Assembly (NCBI RefSeq): GCF_042683745.1
Contig: NZ_JBHUJX010000004.1
Coordinates: forward strand, 1 to 64,000
Origin: Pseudoneobacillus sp042683745
Lineage (GTDB): Bacteria > Bacillota > Bacilli > Bacillales > Cytobacillaceae
Reading direction: 5' to 3'
Length of the DNA stretch: 64,000 bases
Shown: piece by piece, positions 17,602-26,967 of the stretch
Layout of the letters: every line of letters begins with the position of its first letter
Numbering within the stretch: the first letter of the stretch is position 1
The notes under the pieces: generated by a model
Seen by the model: the letters and a program-made list of their open reading frames with translations, nothing else
Told to the model about the DNA's origin: nothing
The model's database searches: none
Program-made: the position numbers and the translations under genes

Positions 17602-17861
17602 TCTAGAAAAGCGTAAACGCTCTTGTAAGCCCCGATAAAGAAGACTGGTCGATTGACGAGTGAAGCGAAGCCAGAGACCTAGTCGCACTTATGCAAACTG
17701 TTCTTTGGTTTGCCAAGCAAATGCTTCGCAACCCAGAAAGTCGTTCTTTGACTTTTTGGGTTGCGAACATTTGACCTCGAGGTCGACAAAAACTCGGGCG
17801 TCCTGTCGCATTGTCGACACTAGTACATCCTGTACGTCGGGGCTAGGACGCTTGCGCTAGA
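17602..17861. repeat. 260-bp intergenic repeat element with terminal inverted repeats
   Basis: The ends are imperfect inverted repeats: TCTAG, then an AGCG/CGCTC block and GCCCCGA on the left, against TCGGGGCTAGGACGC, then GCTAGA on the right. Inside are several hairpins: GCAAAC/GTTTGC, an AACCCA...TGGGTT stem and paired GTCGAC. There is no open frame of note. It is read as a non-autonomous, MITE-like or REP-like intergenic element of Bacillaceae inserted inside the operon. Family identity is inferred. Confidence 0.6.
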
Positions 17862-17868
17862 TAATTTC

Positions 17869-18456
17869 TTAGTATTGCACTTTATCTGTTTTCTTAAGAA
17901 ACGCGGAGGAAACAAATGTAACTAGCATGCCAACCGCATAAAAAATACAGGAGATAAAAAATGCCCCTTGGTGCTCATCCAATAATCTTAAGATCACCAT
18001 GTCTTGACCATTTCGGGCGGTCAATCCACCGATAGCAAGAAGGATTAGCAGGAAAATCAAAGATCCTTTCGCAATCTTTGATTTCCCCGGGTTATAAAAT
18101 GCCTTAAAAATCATTTCCCTTTTTAATACGGTATAGGCAAATAATAATCCATAAAGAAAGAGGAGTAGCCAAAATACCCATGTATGCAGTGTCAGCCTTA
18201 ACAATGGCGTCACACTAAAAAAACCAAAGGAGATCGTCATTAAAAAATTCACCAGTGCGTTATACCATTTTTCATAGGAGATGGTTTTGTACCAATACCT
18301 TGCGATACTAGTAAAAATAATTAAGAGTAAAAGATTCATAAAAAAGATGTTGAACGACCATTTTGGAATGGCCGTTGTTATTGGAAAAATGATGATACCT
18401 AGCCCTACTAAGCCAAATGCTGGTCCGTACATAAACTTCTCTTTATTAGTATCCAC
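17869..18456 (-). CDS. polytopic membrane protein
   Basis: 195 aa from a GTG start that overlaps the end of the Gly-rich protein gene; an AAGGGTAAG lies 10 nt upstream. It has about five hydrophobic segments, with charged termini. No family was recognised. By position it could be an export or immunity partner of the secreted repeat protein encoded just upstream, but this is speculative. Confidence 0.68.
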   Translation of the reverse strand: MDTNKEKFMYGPAFGLVGLGIIIFPITTAIPKWSFNIFFMNLLLLIIFTSIARYWYKTISYEKWYNALVNFLMTISFGFFSVTPLLRLTLHTWVFWLLLFLYGLLFAYTVLKREMIFKAFYNPGKSKIAKGSLIFLLILLAIGGLTARNGQDMVILRLLDEHQGAFFISCIFYAVGMLVTFVSSAFLKKTDKVQY

Positions 18457-20287
18457 CAAATAACTTCTTACCCTTCTTAAAGAAATTCGTAGCACCCTTG
18501 AAGGCTCTATTGACCGCTTTCTTCACACTCGTTTTGATCCTTATTCCCGTTGCTGTTCCATTGATCAGATAATTTACACCTAAACCAACAACTAAACCAG
18601 CGGCAGCACCTATGATTGTTCCTACTACTGGAACAGCCGAGCCGGCTACAGCCCCCATCGCGATACTAGTTGCTACACTACTTAGTGCGGTAGAACCTAC
18701 CCCAATTGCTAATTCAACTGATAAATCCGCTGCGAATTCAGTCGATTTATAGCCATAGTCCCTATACTTACCTTTCGAACTAAAATCAAACAAGGAATTA
18801 GCCGCAGATAAAGCATAGTTAAGGGGTCCACTCATTTTTGCCAAATTACTTCCTGAAGTAAAGGCCTTATTAAACATCGTGCCGTTTTTCCAGCCGCTCT
18901 TCGTGAAAATATTCTTTGTAAAAGGATTCCAGGCATCATTCATCGCCGCTAATGTAGATTTAGCAGCATATTTAATCGGATTCATTCCTTTTGGTCTAAA
19001 GTTTTTACTTTCTAAAAAAGTTTGCAATGTTTTTTCTTTTATTCTCGCTGTTTGGACTCCAAGCGACTTGACCTTGCCATCGACATAGCTTTTATATTCC
19101 TGGTAGAGATTATTAAGCAGCTTATTATTGTATTTACCTTTTCCAGGTGTTACTTTGTAGCCATTCTTACCTGGTATAGGCTCTACTTTAAAACCGCCCA
19201 TTGCAGCAAGAACCGGACCAGCCACGTCTTTATTTAAAAAGCTTATTAAAAAATTTTTACCATCGACTATGCCGCCTACAATATGACCATAAAGACCTCT
19301 ACTAGTATCTTGGTGCTGTAAGAAAATTGTATTTAAGGACCATTTCGTTTCTTCGCCGTATGTCTCCTTAGGAATTACATTTCCATCTATTCCATTTTCC
19401 CCACCATTAGGACCTGATCCTTCAATTAATCCCTCACCACTTACTAGCTTTTCTCCAGTCGGGCTATTTCCGATTCCGGAGTGATTTCCACCAGGTCCGT
19501 TTCCGCTAGTTGGGCCATTCCCGTCTCCTGTTCCTTGACCACCGTTCGGACCTTTTCCTCCTTCGGGATTATTTCCACTCAGCGGACCTTTTCCTTCTCC
19601 CGTTCCTTGGCCACCATTTGGACCATTCCCTAATTCCGGATTATTCCCACCAGTCGGGCCATTTCCGTTTCCTGTTCCTTGACCACTGTTTGGACCTTTT
19701 CCTCCTTCGGGATTATTTCCACCATTTGGACCCTTTCCTTCACCAGTGCTTTGTCCACCGTTCGGACCTTGGCCACCGTTCGGGCCTTTTCCTCCTTCGG
19801 TAACCGTCCCACTAGTCGGAATTTTTCCGATTCCCGTTCCTTGGCCACCATTTGGTATATTACCAATAGATGGGCCTTTGCCCGCTTCAACACCCTTTAC
19901 AAGGTCAACTGGAATACCGGCCTTTAGCGCTCCTCCAACATCAATCCCCTTTAAATGCCAATATAATGCTTCAGGTAGCAGTGGTGGAGCATTTGGTATA
20001 ATGAAAACCCCGATACTATAGGGTGATTTTGGGAGAATGGGTTGACCAGAAGTTGAACTTAACTTCCCTTGTTCAACTGGTTTACCTGGATCATATACTT
20101 TACCTGGAAAGATAAATTGTCCACCTGTCGCTGGCTTTCCAGGATTATAGACTTTTCCTGGCGTGATGGCTTTTCCAGGTGTGATAAATTTACCTTCCGC
20201 TACGGCAATGATCGGGGCAAAGTTCCAGAATAGTAGAATAGCAGTCGTTATGATCGCTGCTATTCGTTCTAATTTTCTCCCTCGCAT
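18446..20287 (-). CDS. secreted PGK- and Gly/Asn-rich repeat protein
   Basis: 613 aa. Signal peptide (about 1-30), then ITPGK/YNPGK-type repeats (about 34-75), the same module as in the lipase. Residues 136-300 are low-complexity repeats of the type GKGPNGGQGTGEGKGPNGG. A mixed region around 310-420 follows. Residues 520-585 are strongly hydrophobic and Gly/Ala-rich (AVPVVGTIIGAAAGLVVG), and the tail is basic (FKKGKKLFGGY). Hydrophobic glycine-zipper segments of this sort occur in membrane-inserting toxins, but no toxin family was recognised. It lies 18 nt after the VWA lipoprotein gene, inside the Tad-like operon. Probable surface or released protein; function unknown. Confidence 0.78.
   Translation of the reverse strand: MRGRKLERIAAIITTAILLFWNFAPIIAVAEGKFITPGKAITPGKVYNPGKPATGGQFIFPGKVYDPGKPVEQGKLSSTSGQPILPKSPYSIGVFIIPNAPPLLPEALYWHLKGIDVGGALKAGIPVDLVKGVEAGKGPSIGNIPNGGQGTGIGKIPTSGTVTEGGKGPNGGQGPNGGQSTGEGKGPNGGNNPEGGKGPNSGQGTGNGNGPTGGNNPELGNGPNGGQGTGEGKGPLSGNNPEGGKGPNGGQGTGDGNGPTSGNGPGGNHSGIGNSPTGEKLVSGEGLIEGSGPNGGENGIDGNVIPKETYGEETKWSLNTIFLQHQDTSRGLYGHIVGGIVDGKNFLISFLNKDVAGPVLAAMGGFKVEPIPGKNGYKVTPGKGKYNNKLLNNLYQEYKSYVDGKVKSLGVQTARIKEKTLQTFLESKNFRPKGMNPIKYAAKSTLAAMNDAWNPFTKNIFTKSGWKNGTMFNKAFTSGSNLAKMSGPLNYALSAANSLFDFSSKGKYRDYGYKSTEFAADLSVELAIGVGSTALSSVATSIAMGAVAGSAVPVVGTIIGAAAGLVVGLGVNYLINGTATGIRIKTSVKKAVNRAFKGATNFFKKGKKLFGGY
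19388..19882 (-). repeat. coding Gly-Pro-Asn-rich tandem repeats
   Basis: Degenerate short repeats encode alternating GKGPNGGQ, GTGEGKGP and GNNPEGG units inside the secreted protein gene. Third-position variation between units shows they are not a very recent expansion. Confidence 0.85.
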
Positions 20288-20305
20288 GAAAGTCGCTCAC
20301 CTCTT

Positions 20306-21685
20306 TTACTGAGCATTTTTCTGATATTTATCCTCTAGAGCTTTTAATGCCTCTACATAGCCCTTTTCATTTAGAATTTTTAATTCCTCTTTAAACTTAT
20401 CAACCTCTGAATTAATCCAGCTATGATACTCATTATTTTTCTGATCTAAATAATAATAAGATTCCTTATCCATTTTTCCATTTTCCTTGAGAATAAATTG
20501 GATCAGCCCAATATCTACCCTTTCAAAGGTAGCTTTATAGCCTTCATCCGTTATATAAGCAAAAATATCGAGATGGTTTCGCGTTTTCTTCCTTTCCAGA
20601 TTTTGCGTGTTTTTCTCCTTCCAATCCTTCCATGTTTCGGCTAGCTGTGAGATTTTATCGAGTTCTTTCTTTAATTCACTTTCATCATTTACCTTTTGAT
20701 ATATTCCTTCTGTCGCATTGGCAATTTCAATTAACTGATTTTGACCTTTCGCATCAACATCAAAGCCAATCACATTGATAATAGGTGAAATATTCGAATC
20801 ATATAAATCCTTTGCCGCCTGAACGGGATCATCATTACAAGTCGATACTCCATCGCTTACAAGGTAGACAATATTCGTATTTTCTTTCCCATCAAATGCC
20901 TCTAAATCCTTTTGCGCCTCTCTTAGCGCCAAACCGGTTGGCGTCCAGCCTGTTGGTTGAATTTTTTGAAGTGCCGCTTGAAATTTCCCTTCATCCTTTA
21001 CGGTAAGAGGGTACATGATTTCACTGCTGCTACATGATAGCTTCATATCTGAATCTGCATTACTTCCTTTATGACCGTATACCCTAAGACCAACCTTTGC
21101 ACCTTGGGGGAGTTGCTTTACAAATTCAGTAATGGAATCCTTCGCCGCCTCCATCTTCACTTTTCCGCCTGCGGATTGTGCCATACTGCCAGATGCATCT
21201 AATAAAATTTCCACATTTAAGTTTTCCTTCAGCTGATACCTTGAGTCAGTCAGCTCTGGATCTCCCATTGATTGAAAACGTAATTGCCTAATAATGTCCT
21301 CTGGTCCATTAAATTTGTCTTGGACCTTTCTTACCAATTCCCTGTAAAAATAATCTAGTTCCTGTTGTGAAGGGCTTTTCGATATATCTGGTAAATCCTT
21401 GAAGGCTTCCAATGTTTTTTCGGGTTCAGATGTAGAAGGATTGAAATGAACAAGCTCCCCTACAGGAAGATTGGCTAACTCCCCATAACTTGTAGGTAGC
21501 GGATCCACCTCCATACTTACTTCCTTCGTTTCCTCTTGTTGCTCCTCTTGCTTTTCTAATTTAGGCTCTTCTTCATTAACGATTACTTTTGGCTCTTTTT
21601 TCTCTAGATACTTGCTTTCCTTATTACATGCAGGTAAAAAGGTAAGGACCATTACTAAGAATAAAAAATAAAATTTCCGTCTCAT
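20306..21685 (-). CDS. VWA-domain lipoprotein of the pilus-like locus
   Basis: 459 aa. A lipoprotein signal ends in LPAC, with Cys20 as the lipid-modified residue. An acidic Glu/Lys linker follows. The von Willebrand A domain has a MIDAS motif DASGSM (near residue 165) and downstream PTGWTPTGLAL and VSDGVSTC elements. The C-terminus is helical and charged. VWA proteins are common partners in Tad/Flp loci. It is 39 nt after the Flp pilin gene and 18 nt before the Gly-rich protein gene. It is expected on the outer face of the membrane, where it could bind a metal-dependent ligand. Confidence 0.87.
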   Translation of the reverse strand: MRRKFYFLFLVMVLTFLPACNKESKYLEKKEPKVIVNEEEPKLEKQEEQQEETKEVSMEVDPLPTSYGELANLPVGELVHFNPSTSEPEKTLEAFKDLPDISKSPSQQELDYFYRELVRKVQDKFNGPEDIIRQLRFQSMGDPELTDSRYQLKENLNVEILLDASGSMAQSAGGKVKMEAAKDSITEFVKQLPQGAKVGLRVYGHKGSNADSDMKLSCSSSEIMYPLTVKDEGKFQAALQKIQPTGWTPTGLALREAQKDLEAFDGKENTNIVYLVSDGVSTCNDDPVQAAKDLYDSNISPIINVIGFDVDAKGQNQLIEIANATEGIYQKVNDESELKKELDKISQLAETWKDWKEKNTQNLERKKTRNHLDIFAYITDEGYKATFERVDIGLIQFILKENGKMDKESYYYLDQKNNEYHSWINSEVDKFKEELKILNEKGYVEALKALEDKYQKNAQ

Positions 21686-21724
21686 TTTTCCACCTACTAA
21701 ATGTTCTCTTTAAAAAGGGCTAGA

Positions 21725-21931
21725 TTATCCAACCATATCGGTAATTTTCTTAATGATGTTTGTGATAATTTTTCCAACATTGTCTTTCTCACCGTCTACA
21801 GCCTTTGAAATGATTCCAAGAACTAAAATTAATAGGGCTGCAATTCCCAACCACTCTAAAGATTGTGCACCTCTCTCATTTCTCACTGGGTACATTATTT
21901 TTGTCCACGCTTTGATCATAAAGTTTTTCAT
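21725..21931 (-). CDS. Flp-type major pilin
   Basis: 68 aa. A basic leader ends in RNERG, followed by AQSLEWLGIAALLILVLGII. The glycine cleavage site, Glu at +5 and a single hydrophobic helix are the hallmarks of Flp/Tad pilins. A short polar tail contains the only other notable residues. It lies directly downstream of tadC. Its size fits the family. A prepilin peptidase would be needed for maturation, and none is encoded in the window. Confidence 0.85.
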   Translation of the reverse strand: MKNFMIKAWTKIMYPVRNERGAQSLEWLGIAALLILVLGIISKAVDGEKDNVGKIITNIIKKITDMVG

Positions 21932-21951
21932 TGTTCATCTCTCCCCTATTA

Positions 21952-22884
21952 TTATTTAAATATAGTAAATAGATTGCTATTGTCTTTAAATAAATTGATG
22001 ACCATTAGTCCGCCAATTAATACGAGGGCAGAAGGCATAACAATAAAGGTCGTAATTAACGTGACCTTCGGGGATGCCTTGGCAGCCTGCTCCTTGATTT
22101 TCTCCTTCTTAATTTTCCTCATTTCCTCCGCCTGTTGCTTAAATGTTCTTGAAATCGGGACACCAAGCTTTTCCCCTTGAATAAGCGATTTAATTAAAAG
22201 TTGGAATTCCTTGCTTTCGTTACGTTCTAACAGGGATCGGTAGGCATCTGCTCTTGGTACTCCTACATCTGTTTCTTGGATAAATCGTCCAAATTCATCC
22301 TTTATCGGTCCTTCGAAGTAGGGAACGATATCGCGCAGTGCTTGATCTAGCCCAACACCCGCTTGAAGCGTAACACTCATCGTATCGAGAAAATCAGGCA
22401 GTTGAAATGACAATTCCTCTTGTCTGCTTTTCGCCTTTTTCTTTAACCACATGATAGCCCCGATATATCCACCAACGGGATAGAGGATTACTGCAATTTC
22501 TGCAAAAGGAAGTCTTAACAACATAGCAACCCCGCCAACCATTAACCCGATGATCAAAAGGAAAATCTTTAAGCCTTGAAATCGTTCGACCGTTAACTGA
22601 TAAGGGAACCCCGCATGCATGAGCGTTTTTTTGATATCATGGTTTTCACTAAAGAAATTGATTCTCTGACCTACTCCAGAAAAATCATCTGCAAACTGGA
22701 ACATCTTTGAGATCATTCTCTCTCGTTTCGTTACTTTTTTTTCAAAGGCATTGAAAATAAAAGTTCTTTCCTTGATTTCTTCCTTTAGATTTTCCTTTAA
22801 CACTAAATAGTGATAATAGCTTCGTAAGGCTAGCCCTAAAAATAGGAGACATAGACTAAGAACAATGACAATTAAACCGTCCAT
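21952..22884 (-). CDS. tadC: TadC-like pilus assembly inner membrane protein
   Basis: 310 aa. A type II secretion F domain lies around residues 165-295, including LPDFLDTMSVTLQAGVGLDQAL and the GEKLGVPISRTFKQQAEEMR motif. It has an N-terminal membrane segment, two in the middle and one at the C-terminus. With TadB it forms the membrane platform for the CpaF motor. It is 4 nt after tadB. Confidence 0.9.
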   Translation of the reverse strand: MDGLIVIVLSLCLLFLGLALRSYYHYLVLKENLKEEIKERTFIFNAFEKKVTKRERMISKMFQFADDFSGVGQRINFFSENHDIKKTLMHAGFPYQLTVERFQGLKIFLLIIGLMVGGVAMLLRLPFAEIAVILYPVGGYIGAIMWLKKKAKSRQEELSFQLPDFLDTMSVTLQAGVGLDQALRDIVPYFEGPIKDEFGRFIQETDVGVPRADAYRSLLERNESKEFQLLIKSLIQGEKLGVPISRTFKQQAEEMRKIKKEKIKEQAAKASPKVTLITTFIVMPSALVLIGGLMVINLFKDNSNLFTIFK

Positions 22885-22888
22885 ATTT

Positions 22889-23815
22889 TCACACCTTAAT
22901 ATTGGTTACTTTTCGAACCAAAATAAACGTTAATATCGTACCTCCAAGAAAAAATCCAAGAAGGATCATGCCTATTCCTGAAAATAACGGGTCGAGAAAG
23001 CCGTCTATGACATTATTCATCATTAATACTAGAAAAATAGGAATCACCGGAACAATGTAGGAAACATATCTTTGTTCCGCTGTCATCGTTTTGATTTCCT
23101 GTTTCAATATCTTCCGATCCTCTAATGTTTGACTCATCTCATCCAATACAGAGTACAAATTCCCACCTGCTTTTTTTTGTATAAGAAGAGTGGCAACAAA
23201 TAACTGGAATTCTCTACTTTCAATTCTCTTTTCCATCGACTTTAACGCTTTATTAAAATCAATTCCTAAGGCAATCTCTTGTGCAAGTCGTTGAAATTCT
23301 CCCCTTGCAGGCTCACTAACTTCTTGAGCGACAAGATTAATCCCCTGTGTCAATGTCATACCCGTACGCGTAGCATTGGCTAACGTTCGGCAAACCTCTG
23401 GCAACTGTTCAATGATGCGTTGCTTCATGAAGTTTTTTCTGATAAGAAATAAAATTCTTTTCCCACCTTCTAAGATGAGTACGGCTGCAATGAGATTCAT
23501 CAGGAATTTAATTTGAAAGAAATTTTCCAGAAAAATAATGATTCCCATGAAAGAAACAAATAAAGCGCCTAGGTATTCAGAAGGGGTTAATGAAATATTG
23601 GCTGATCTTAATTTTTCATAAATTGGTTTTGCCGTTTCGGTTTGATCAAATCGGTCTCCGAGTAGAACGATGACACTTTTCCTTTTCTTCCCTTCAAGAT
23701 AAAAATCGTGAACATTTTTCCTCCATTCCCGTTTTTCCTTGCGATAATCCAAATAAAAATATAAGGCGATAATAAAGACAAAGGCGGCAAGTGTGGAAAC
23801 GATAAAAGTAATCAT
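22889..23815 (-). CDS. tadB: TadB-like pilus assembly inner membrane protein
   Basis: 308 aa. N-terminal hydrophobic segment, a pair around 95-130, a type II secretion F domain (QLPEVCRTLANATRTGMTL ... KKAGGNLYSVLDEMSQTL) and C-terminal membrane helices. It overlaps cpaF by 4 nt (ATGA). It is the partner of TadC in the membrane platform. Confidence 0.9.
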   Translation of the reverse strand: MITFIVSTLAAFVFIIALYFYLDYRKEKREWRKNVHDFYLEGKKRKSVIVLLGDRFDQTETAKPIYEKLRSANISLTPSEYLGALFVSFMGIIIFLENFFQIKFLMNLIAAVLILEGGKRILFLIRKNFMKQRIIEQLPEVCRTLANATRTGMTLTQGINLVAQEVSEPARGEFQRLAQEIALGIDFNKALKSMEKRIESREFQLFVATLLIQKKAGGNLYSVLDEMSQTLEDRKILKQEIKTMTAEQRYVSYIVPVIPIFLVLMMNNVIDGFLDPLFSGIGMILLGFFLGGTILTFILVRKVTNIKV

Positions 23816-25164
23816 CTTTTCACTCCCTCATGGATAGGGGTAAAGGACTCTTTAGGTATGGATATACCAAACACTTTCAGTTTTTCTAAACATTCAGGGA
23901 CGTAGCCTGTTGGAGTAAAATAACCTTCGATCGACCCATCTGAACGCATTCCTAATCGTTTAAAATGAAACACTTCCTTCACTTCATGGGAGCCATCTGC
24001 CCTTTTTATAACTTCTGATATGGAGATAATTTTTCTCGTCCCGTCCGTTAAACGGGTCGCTTGAATAATGATGTCGAGTGCTCCGACAATATATTCTCGA
24101 ACAATATGACTTGGCAGCTCCATCCCAGCCATGACGACCATCGCTTCGACACGTCGTAATGCATCATCAGGTGAATTCGCATGGACCGTTGTAAGCGAAC
24201 CTTCATGTCCTGTATTCATCGCCTGAAGCATATCAAATGCCTCTCCGCTTCGGACCTCCCCAACAATGATCCGATCCGGCCTCATCCTTAGGGCATTTTT
24301 TACAAGCTGTCTAATCGTTACTTCTCCACTACCTTCCACATTGGCCGGTCTTGCTTCTAGCCCAGCCACATTAGGACGATTAAGCCTAAGCTCTGCTGAG
24401 TCCTCAATGGTTACGACCCTTTCCCCATATGGAATTGATGCGGCTAAAACATTTAAGATCGTTGTTTTACCACTCCCCGTTCCACCAGAAATTAATGTAT
24501 TAATTTTCGCTCTTACAATCCCATCTAGAAAATTTGCCATTGCGGAATTCAATGCATTGAAATGGAGTAAATCATCCATTTTGAATGGCTCTTTTCTAAA
24601 TTTCCGAATCGATACTAACGTGCCATTTAAACTAATCGGTGGAATAACCGCATTGACACGGCTACCATCTGGCAATCTTGCATCTACCATAGGTGAGCTT
24701 TCATCAATCCTTCTCCCAATTGGAGCGACAATTCGGTCAACAATATGTCTAACATGATCATCATTTCGAAACGTAATGTCTGTTAATTCAAGCTTGCCTA
24801 AACGTTCTACGTACACTTCACTAAAGCCATTGATCAAAATTTCTGTAATAGCAGGGTCATTTATTAATGGTTCAAGCGGACCAAATCCTACTGATTCATC
24901 TAGAATTCTTGTAATTAAAATCTCTTTATCATGACGGGAGATAATGACTTTTTCTTCCGCCATAAACTGGCTCACAAGCTGTTCAATTCGAAGCCTCATT
25001 TCACCTTGCGTTAGCTTCGTTAAGACCTCAAGATTCGTGTCCCTTAATAGTCTCGCTTTATAATGTTCAACTAGCTCATCAACAAGATGGTTTTCATATT
25101 GATAGGATTGCAGTTTGGCGGAACTAATGATTCTCTCTTTACGTTTTTCAAATATGGATGCCAT
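23812..25164 (-). CDS. cpaF: CpaF/TadA secretion ATPase
   Basis: This 450-aa hexameric motor ATPase powers Flp pilus assembly. It has an N-terminal helical domain, then GFGPLEPLINDPAITEILIN, typical of CpaF. Walker A is SGGTGSGKTT (about residue 230), the Asp box is VVTIEDSAEL and Walker B is DRIIVGEVRSGE. The His box is HEGSLTTVHANSP. Length and motifs are complete. It is followed by tadB and tadC. Confidence 0.95.
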   Translation of the reverse strand: MASIFEKRKERIISSAKLQSYQYENHLVDELVEHYKARLLRDTNLEVLTKLTQGEMRLRIEQLVSQFMAEEKVIISRHDKEILITRILDESVGFGPLEPLINDPAITEILINGFSEVYVERLGKLELTDITFRNDDHVRHIVDRIVAPIGRRIDESSPMVDARLPDGSRVNAVIPPISLNGTLVSIRKFRKEPFKMDDLLHFNALNSAMANFLDGIVRAKINTLISGGTGSGKTTILNVLAASIPYGERVVTIEDSAELRLNRPNVAGLEARPANVEGSGEVTIRQLVKNALRMRPDRIIVGEVRSGEAFDMLQAMNTGHEGSLTTVHANSPDDALRRVEAMVVMAGMELPSHIVREYIVGALDIIIQATRLTDGTRKIISISEVIKRADGSHEVKEVFHFKRLGMRSDGSIEGYFTPTGYVPECLEKLKVFGISIPKESFTPIHEGVKR

Positions 25165-25177
25165 TTGCTAAATCCTC

Positions 25178-26329
25178 CTATTTCAATACCGAAAGACTCC
25201 ATTTCCTTACATCTTTAGCGAAGGGAATAAGCCTTCTTTCCTTCGCCATTTTCCTAACGGGTTCTCCCTTATTAATAAATGGTTGTAACCCTTTTTGATC
25301 CAATCGAATGGTTGCTGCAATCGGAAACCTTAGTACGGCTTTCAAATCCTTTTCCTGAACCTCACTGTCTTTCCCGATTTTGTTCATGATAATGGATGTT
25401 CTTGATAATAGCTCAATACCTAGTCTCACCGATAATTCTTCAAATTGCTTTAATACCTTTAATGAAGGGGTATTTGGTGTTAGAATATAATAGATTCGAT
25501 CCGACTCCTCCAATGCAGTCACCACCTGACTGCTCATATAAGAAGGCAGATCAACAATGACAAAGTCAAAGCTCCTTCGACATGTTCGCAGAAGCTTGGC
25601 GATAAATTCTTCCGTAATTGTTTCAGCCGTTTCGGCATCACAAGGACTAATCAGAACCTCGAGCTTAGAGCTTTCTAATTTTTGAGAAACATTTCGGATA
25701 TGACTTTCATTCAGTTCATCAATCACGGGTGTCAAATCGGCAATGGAACGATTCGATTGAATCGATAATAATGTTTCAATTCCACCAAACTGAAGATTCA
25801 AATCGATCAAGATCACTTCAGCAGTCGACTCAATTTTTAACGTTTGAGCAAGGGTCGATGCTAAGCATGATTTACCGCTGCCCCCATTTCCACTAAAAAT
25901 CGTATAGATTTGTCCTCTCCCTCTCGTAAAAATCGAAAACGAATCATCCTTCTTTAACTTTTGAACTTCATAGTTTTTAAAAATGGTAGGGACACGGCTA
26001 ATAAATAAACTGTGCTCCTCAGGGTAAACAAAAAACTCTGATGCCCCCGCCTTCGTCATATTCCGCAACTGGGTAAAATCAGAAGCTTTTGCGATAAAAA
26101 TGACTAACGTAGATGGGCTAACTGATTTAATATATTGAATACTCTCGACAGCAATATCATTGCCAGGCTGAACAAAGATAACAATATCTTGTACATCTCT
26201 GTTTACCTCCCGTACGACTTCCCCAGGGTTAATTAGTTGTACGACATAACTACCAGATAACGAGTTTAATATTTGATTATGAATAACCTCATCGTCACTG
26301 ACTAATAAAATTTTTAGATTCGGCTCCAT
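25178..26329 (-). CDS. cpaE: CpaE-like MinD-family ATPase
   Basis: 383 aa. The N-terminal ~120 residues resemble a response-regulator receiver fold without a clear phosphorylation site. Then comes a MinD/ParA-type ATPase with a deviant Walker A, SGNGGSGKSCLA (about residue 145), followed by VILIDLNLQFGG and FDFVIVDLPSYM. CpaE proteins position or regulate Tad pilus assembly. The gene lies between cpaB and cpaF with short spacers. Confidence 0.88.
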   Translation of the reverse strand: MEPNLKILLVSDDEVIHNQILNSLSGSYVVQLINPGEVVREVNRDVQDIVIFVQPGNDIAVESIQYIKSVSPSTLVIFIAKASDFTQLRNMTKAGASEFFVYPEEHSLFISRVPTIFKNYEVQKLKKDDSFSIFTRGRGQIYTIFSGNGGSGKSCLASTLAQTLKIESTAEVILIDLNLQFGGIETLLSIQSNRSIADLTPVIDELNESHIRNVSQKLESSKLEVLISPCDAETAETITEEFIAKLLRTCRRSFDFVIVDLPSYMSSQVVTALEESDRIYYILTPNTPSLKVLKQFEELSVRLGIELLSRTSIIMNKIGKDSEVQEKDLKAVLRFPIAATIRLDQKGLQPFINKGEPVRKMAKERRLIPFAKDVRKWSLSVLK

Positions 26330-26343
26330 ACGCTTCCCTCTTA

Positions 26344-26967
26344 CTAGTTATTTGAGTTTTTCCCGACATTCGCTTTTAAGATTCTGATTTTGTCTGCATA
26401 GTTTTGGATATGAATAAGTTTAGGAGCATCCTCTAATTTAACTTCTAATGCCACCCCAGCAAATTGATCCCCGTTCCCCTGTGCAAAGGCTACAGGAACA
26501 TCGCGCATAAATATTTCAGTCTTAGGCTCACCTTTTTCTTCCTTCGATATGACAATATCCACTCGATCTAACGCTTCAATGACTTGATCAAACTGGACCT
26601 TTTCAGAAGGATACATTGCCACTAGACGATTGTTTTCCTCTCGAAGATTGGAGAAGGGCTTAAGCATGTTTTTTGTGATAATTTCATCTTTTGAAAGTGG
26701 AACAACGAGAACCATATTAACTAATTCATCTTTGTTTGTGATATGGGCTGGATTTTTAAATTTATTTGGGATCTCCATCGTCGTAATCTGATTCTCCTGA
26801 ATCAGTGATCTTACAGGGATATTCCCCTTTGCGATATAAATTTTTGTCATTCCCCCGAGCTCAGCATTGAGATCTCTTACCTTCTCATAGACTAAGTATC
26901 CTGCTACTAAAGCTAATACAAACGCAAGTAGTAAAAATATCGCCGCTCTCTTTTTCGACTCTAACAT
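26344..26967 (-). CDS. cpaB: CpaB/RcpC-like pilus assembly protein (SAF domain)
   Basis: 207 aa. N-terminal membrane anchor (about 8-26), then an SAF-type domain (YIAKGNIPVRSLIQENQIT ... VPLSKDEIITKNML) and an RcpC/CpaB-like C-terminal region. It is the first gene of the Tad-like operon. Its role is probably extracytoplasmic, at the cell-wall side of the apparatus. Confidence 0.87.
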   Translation of the reverse strand: MLESKKRAAIFLLLAFVLALVAGYLVYEKVRDLNAELGGMTKIYIAKGNIPVRSLIQENQITTMEIPNKFKNPAHITNKDELVNMVLVVPLSKDEIITKNMLKPFSNLREENNRLVAMYPSEKVQFDQVIEALDRVDIVISKEEKGEPKTEIFMRDVPVAFAQGNGDQFAGVALEVKLEDAPKLIHIQNYADKIRILKANVGKNSNN

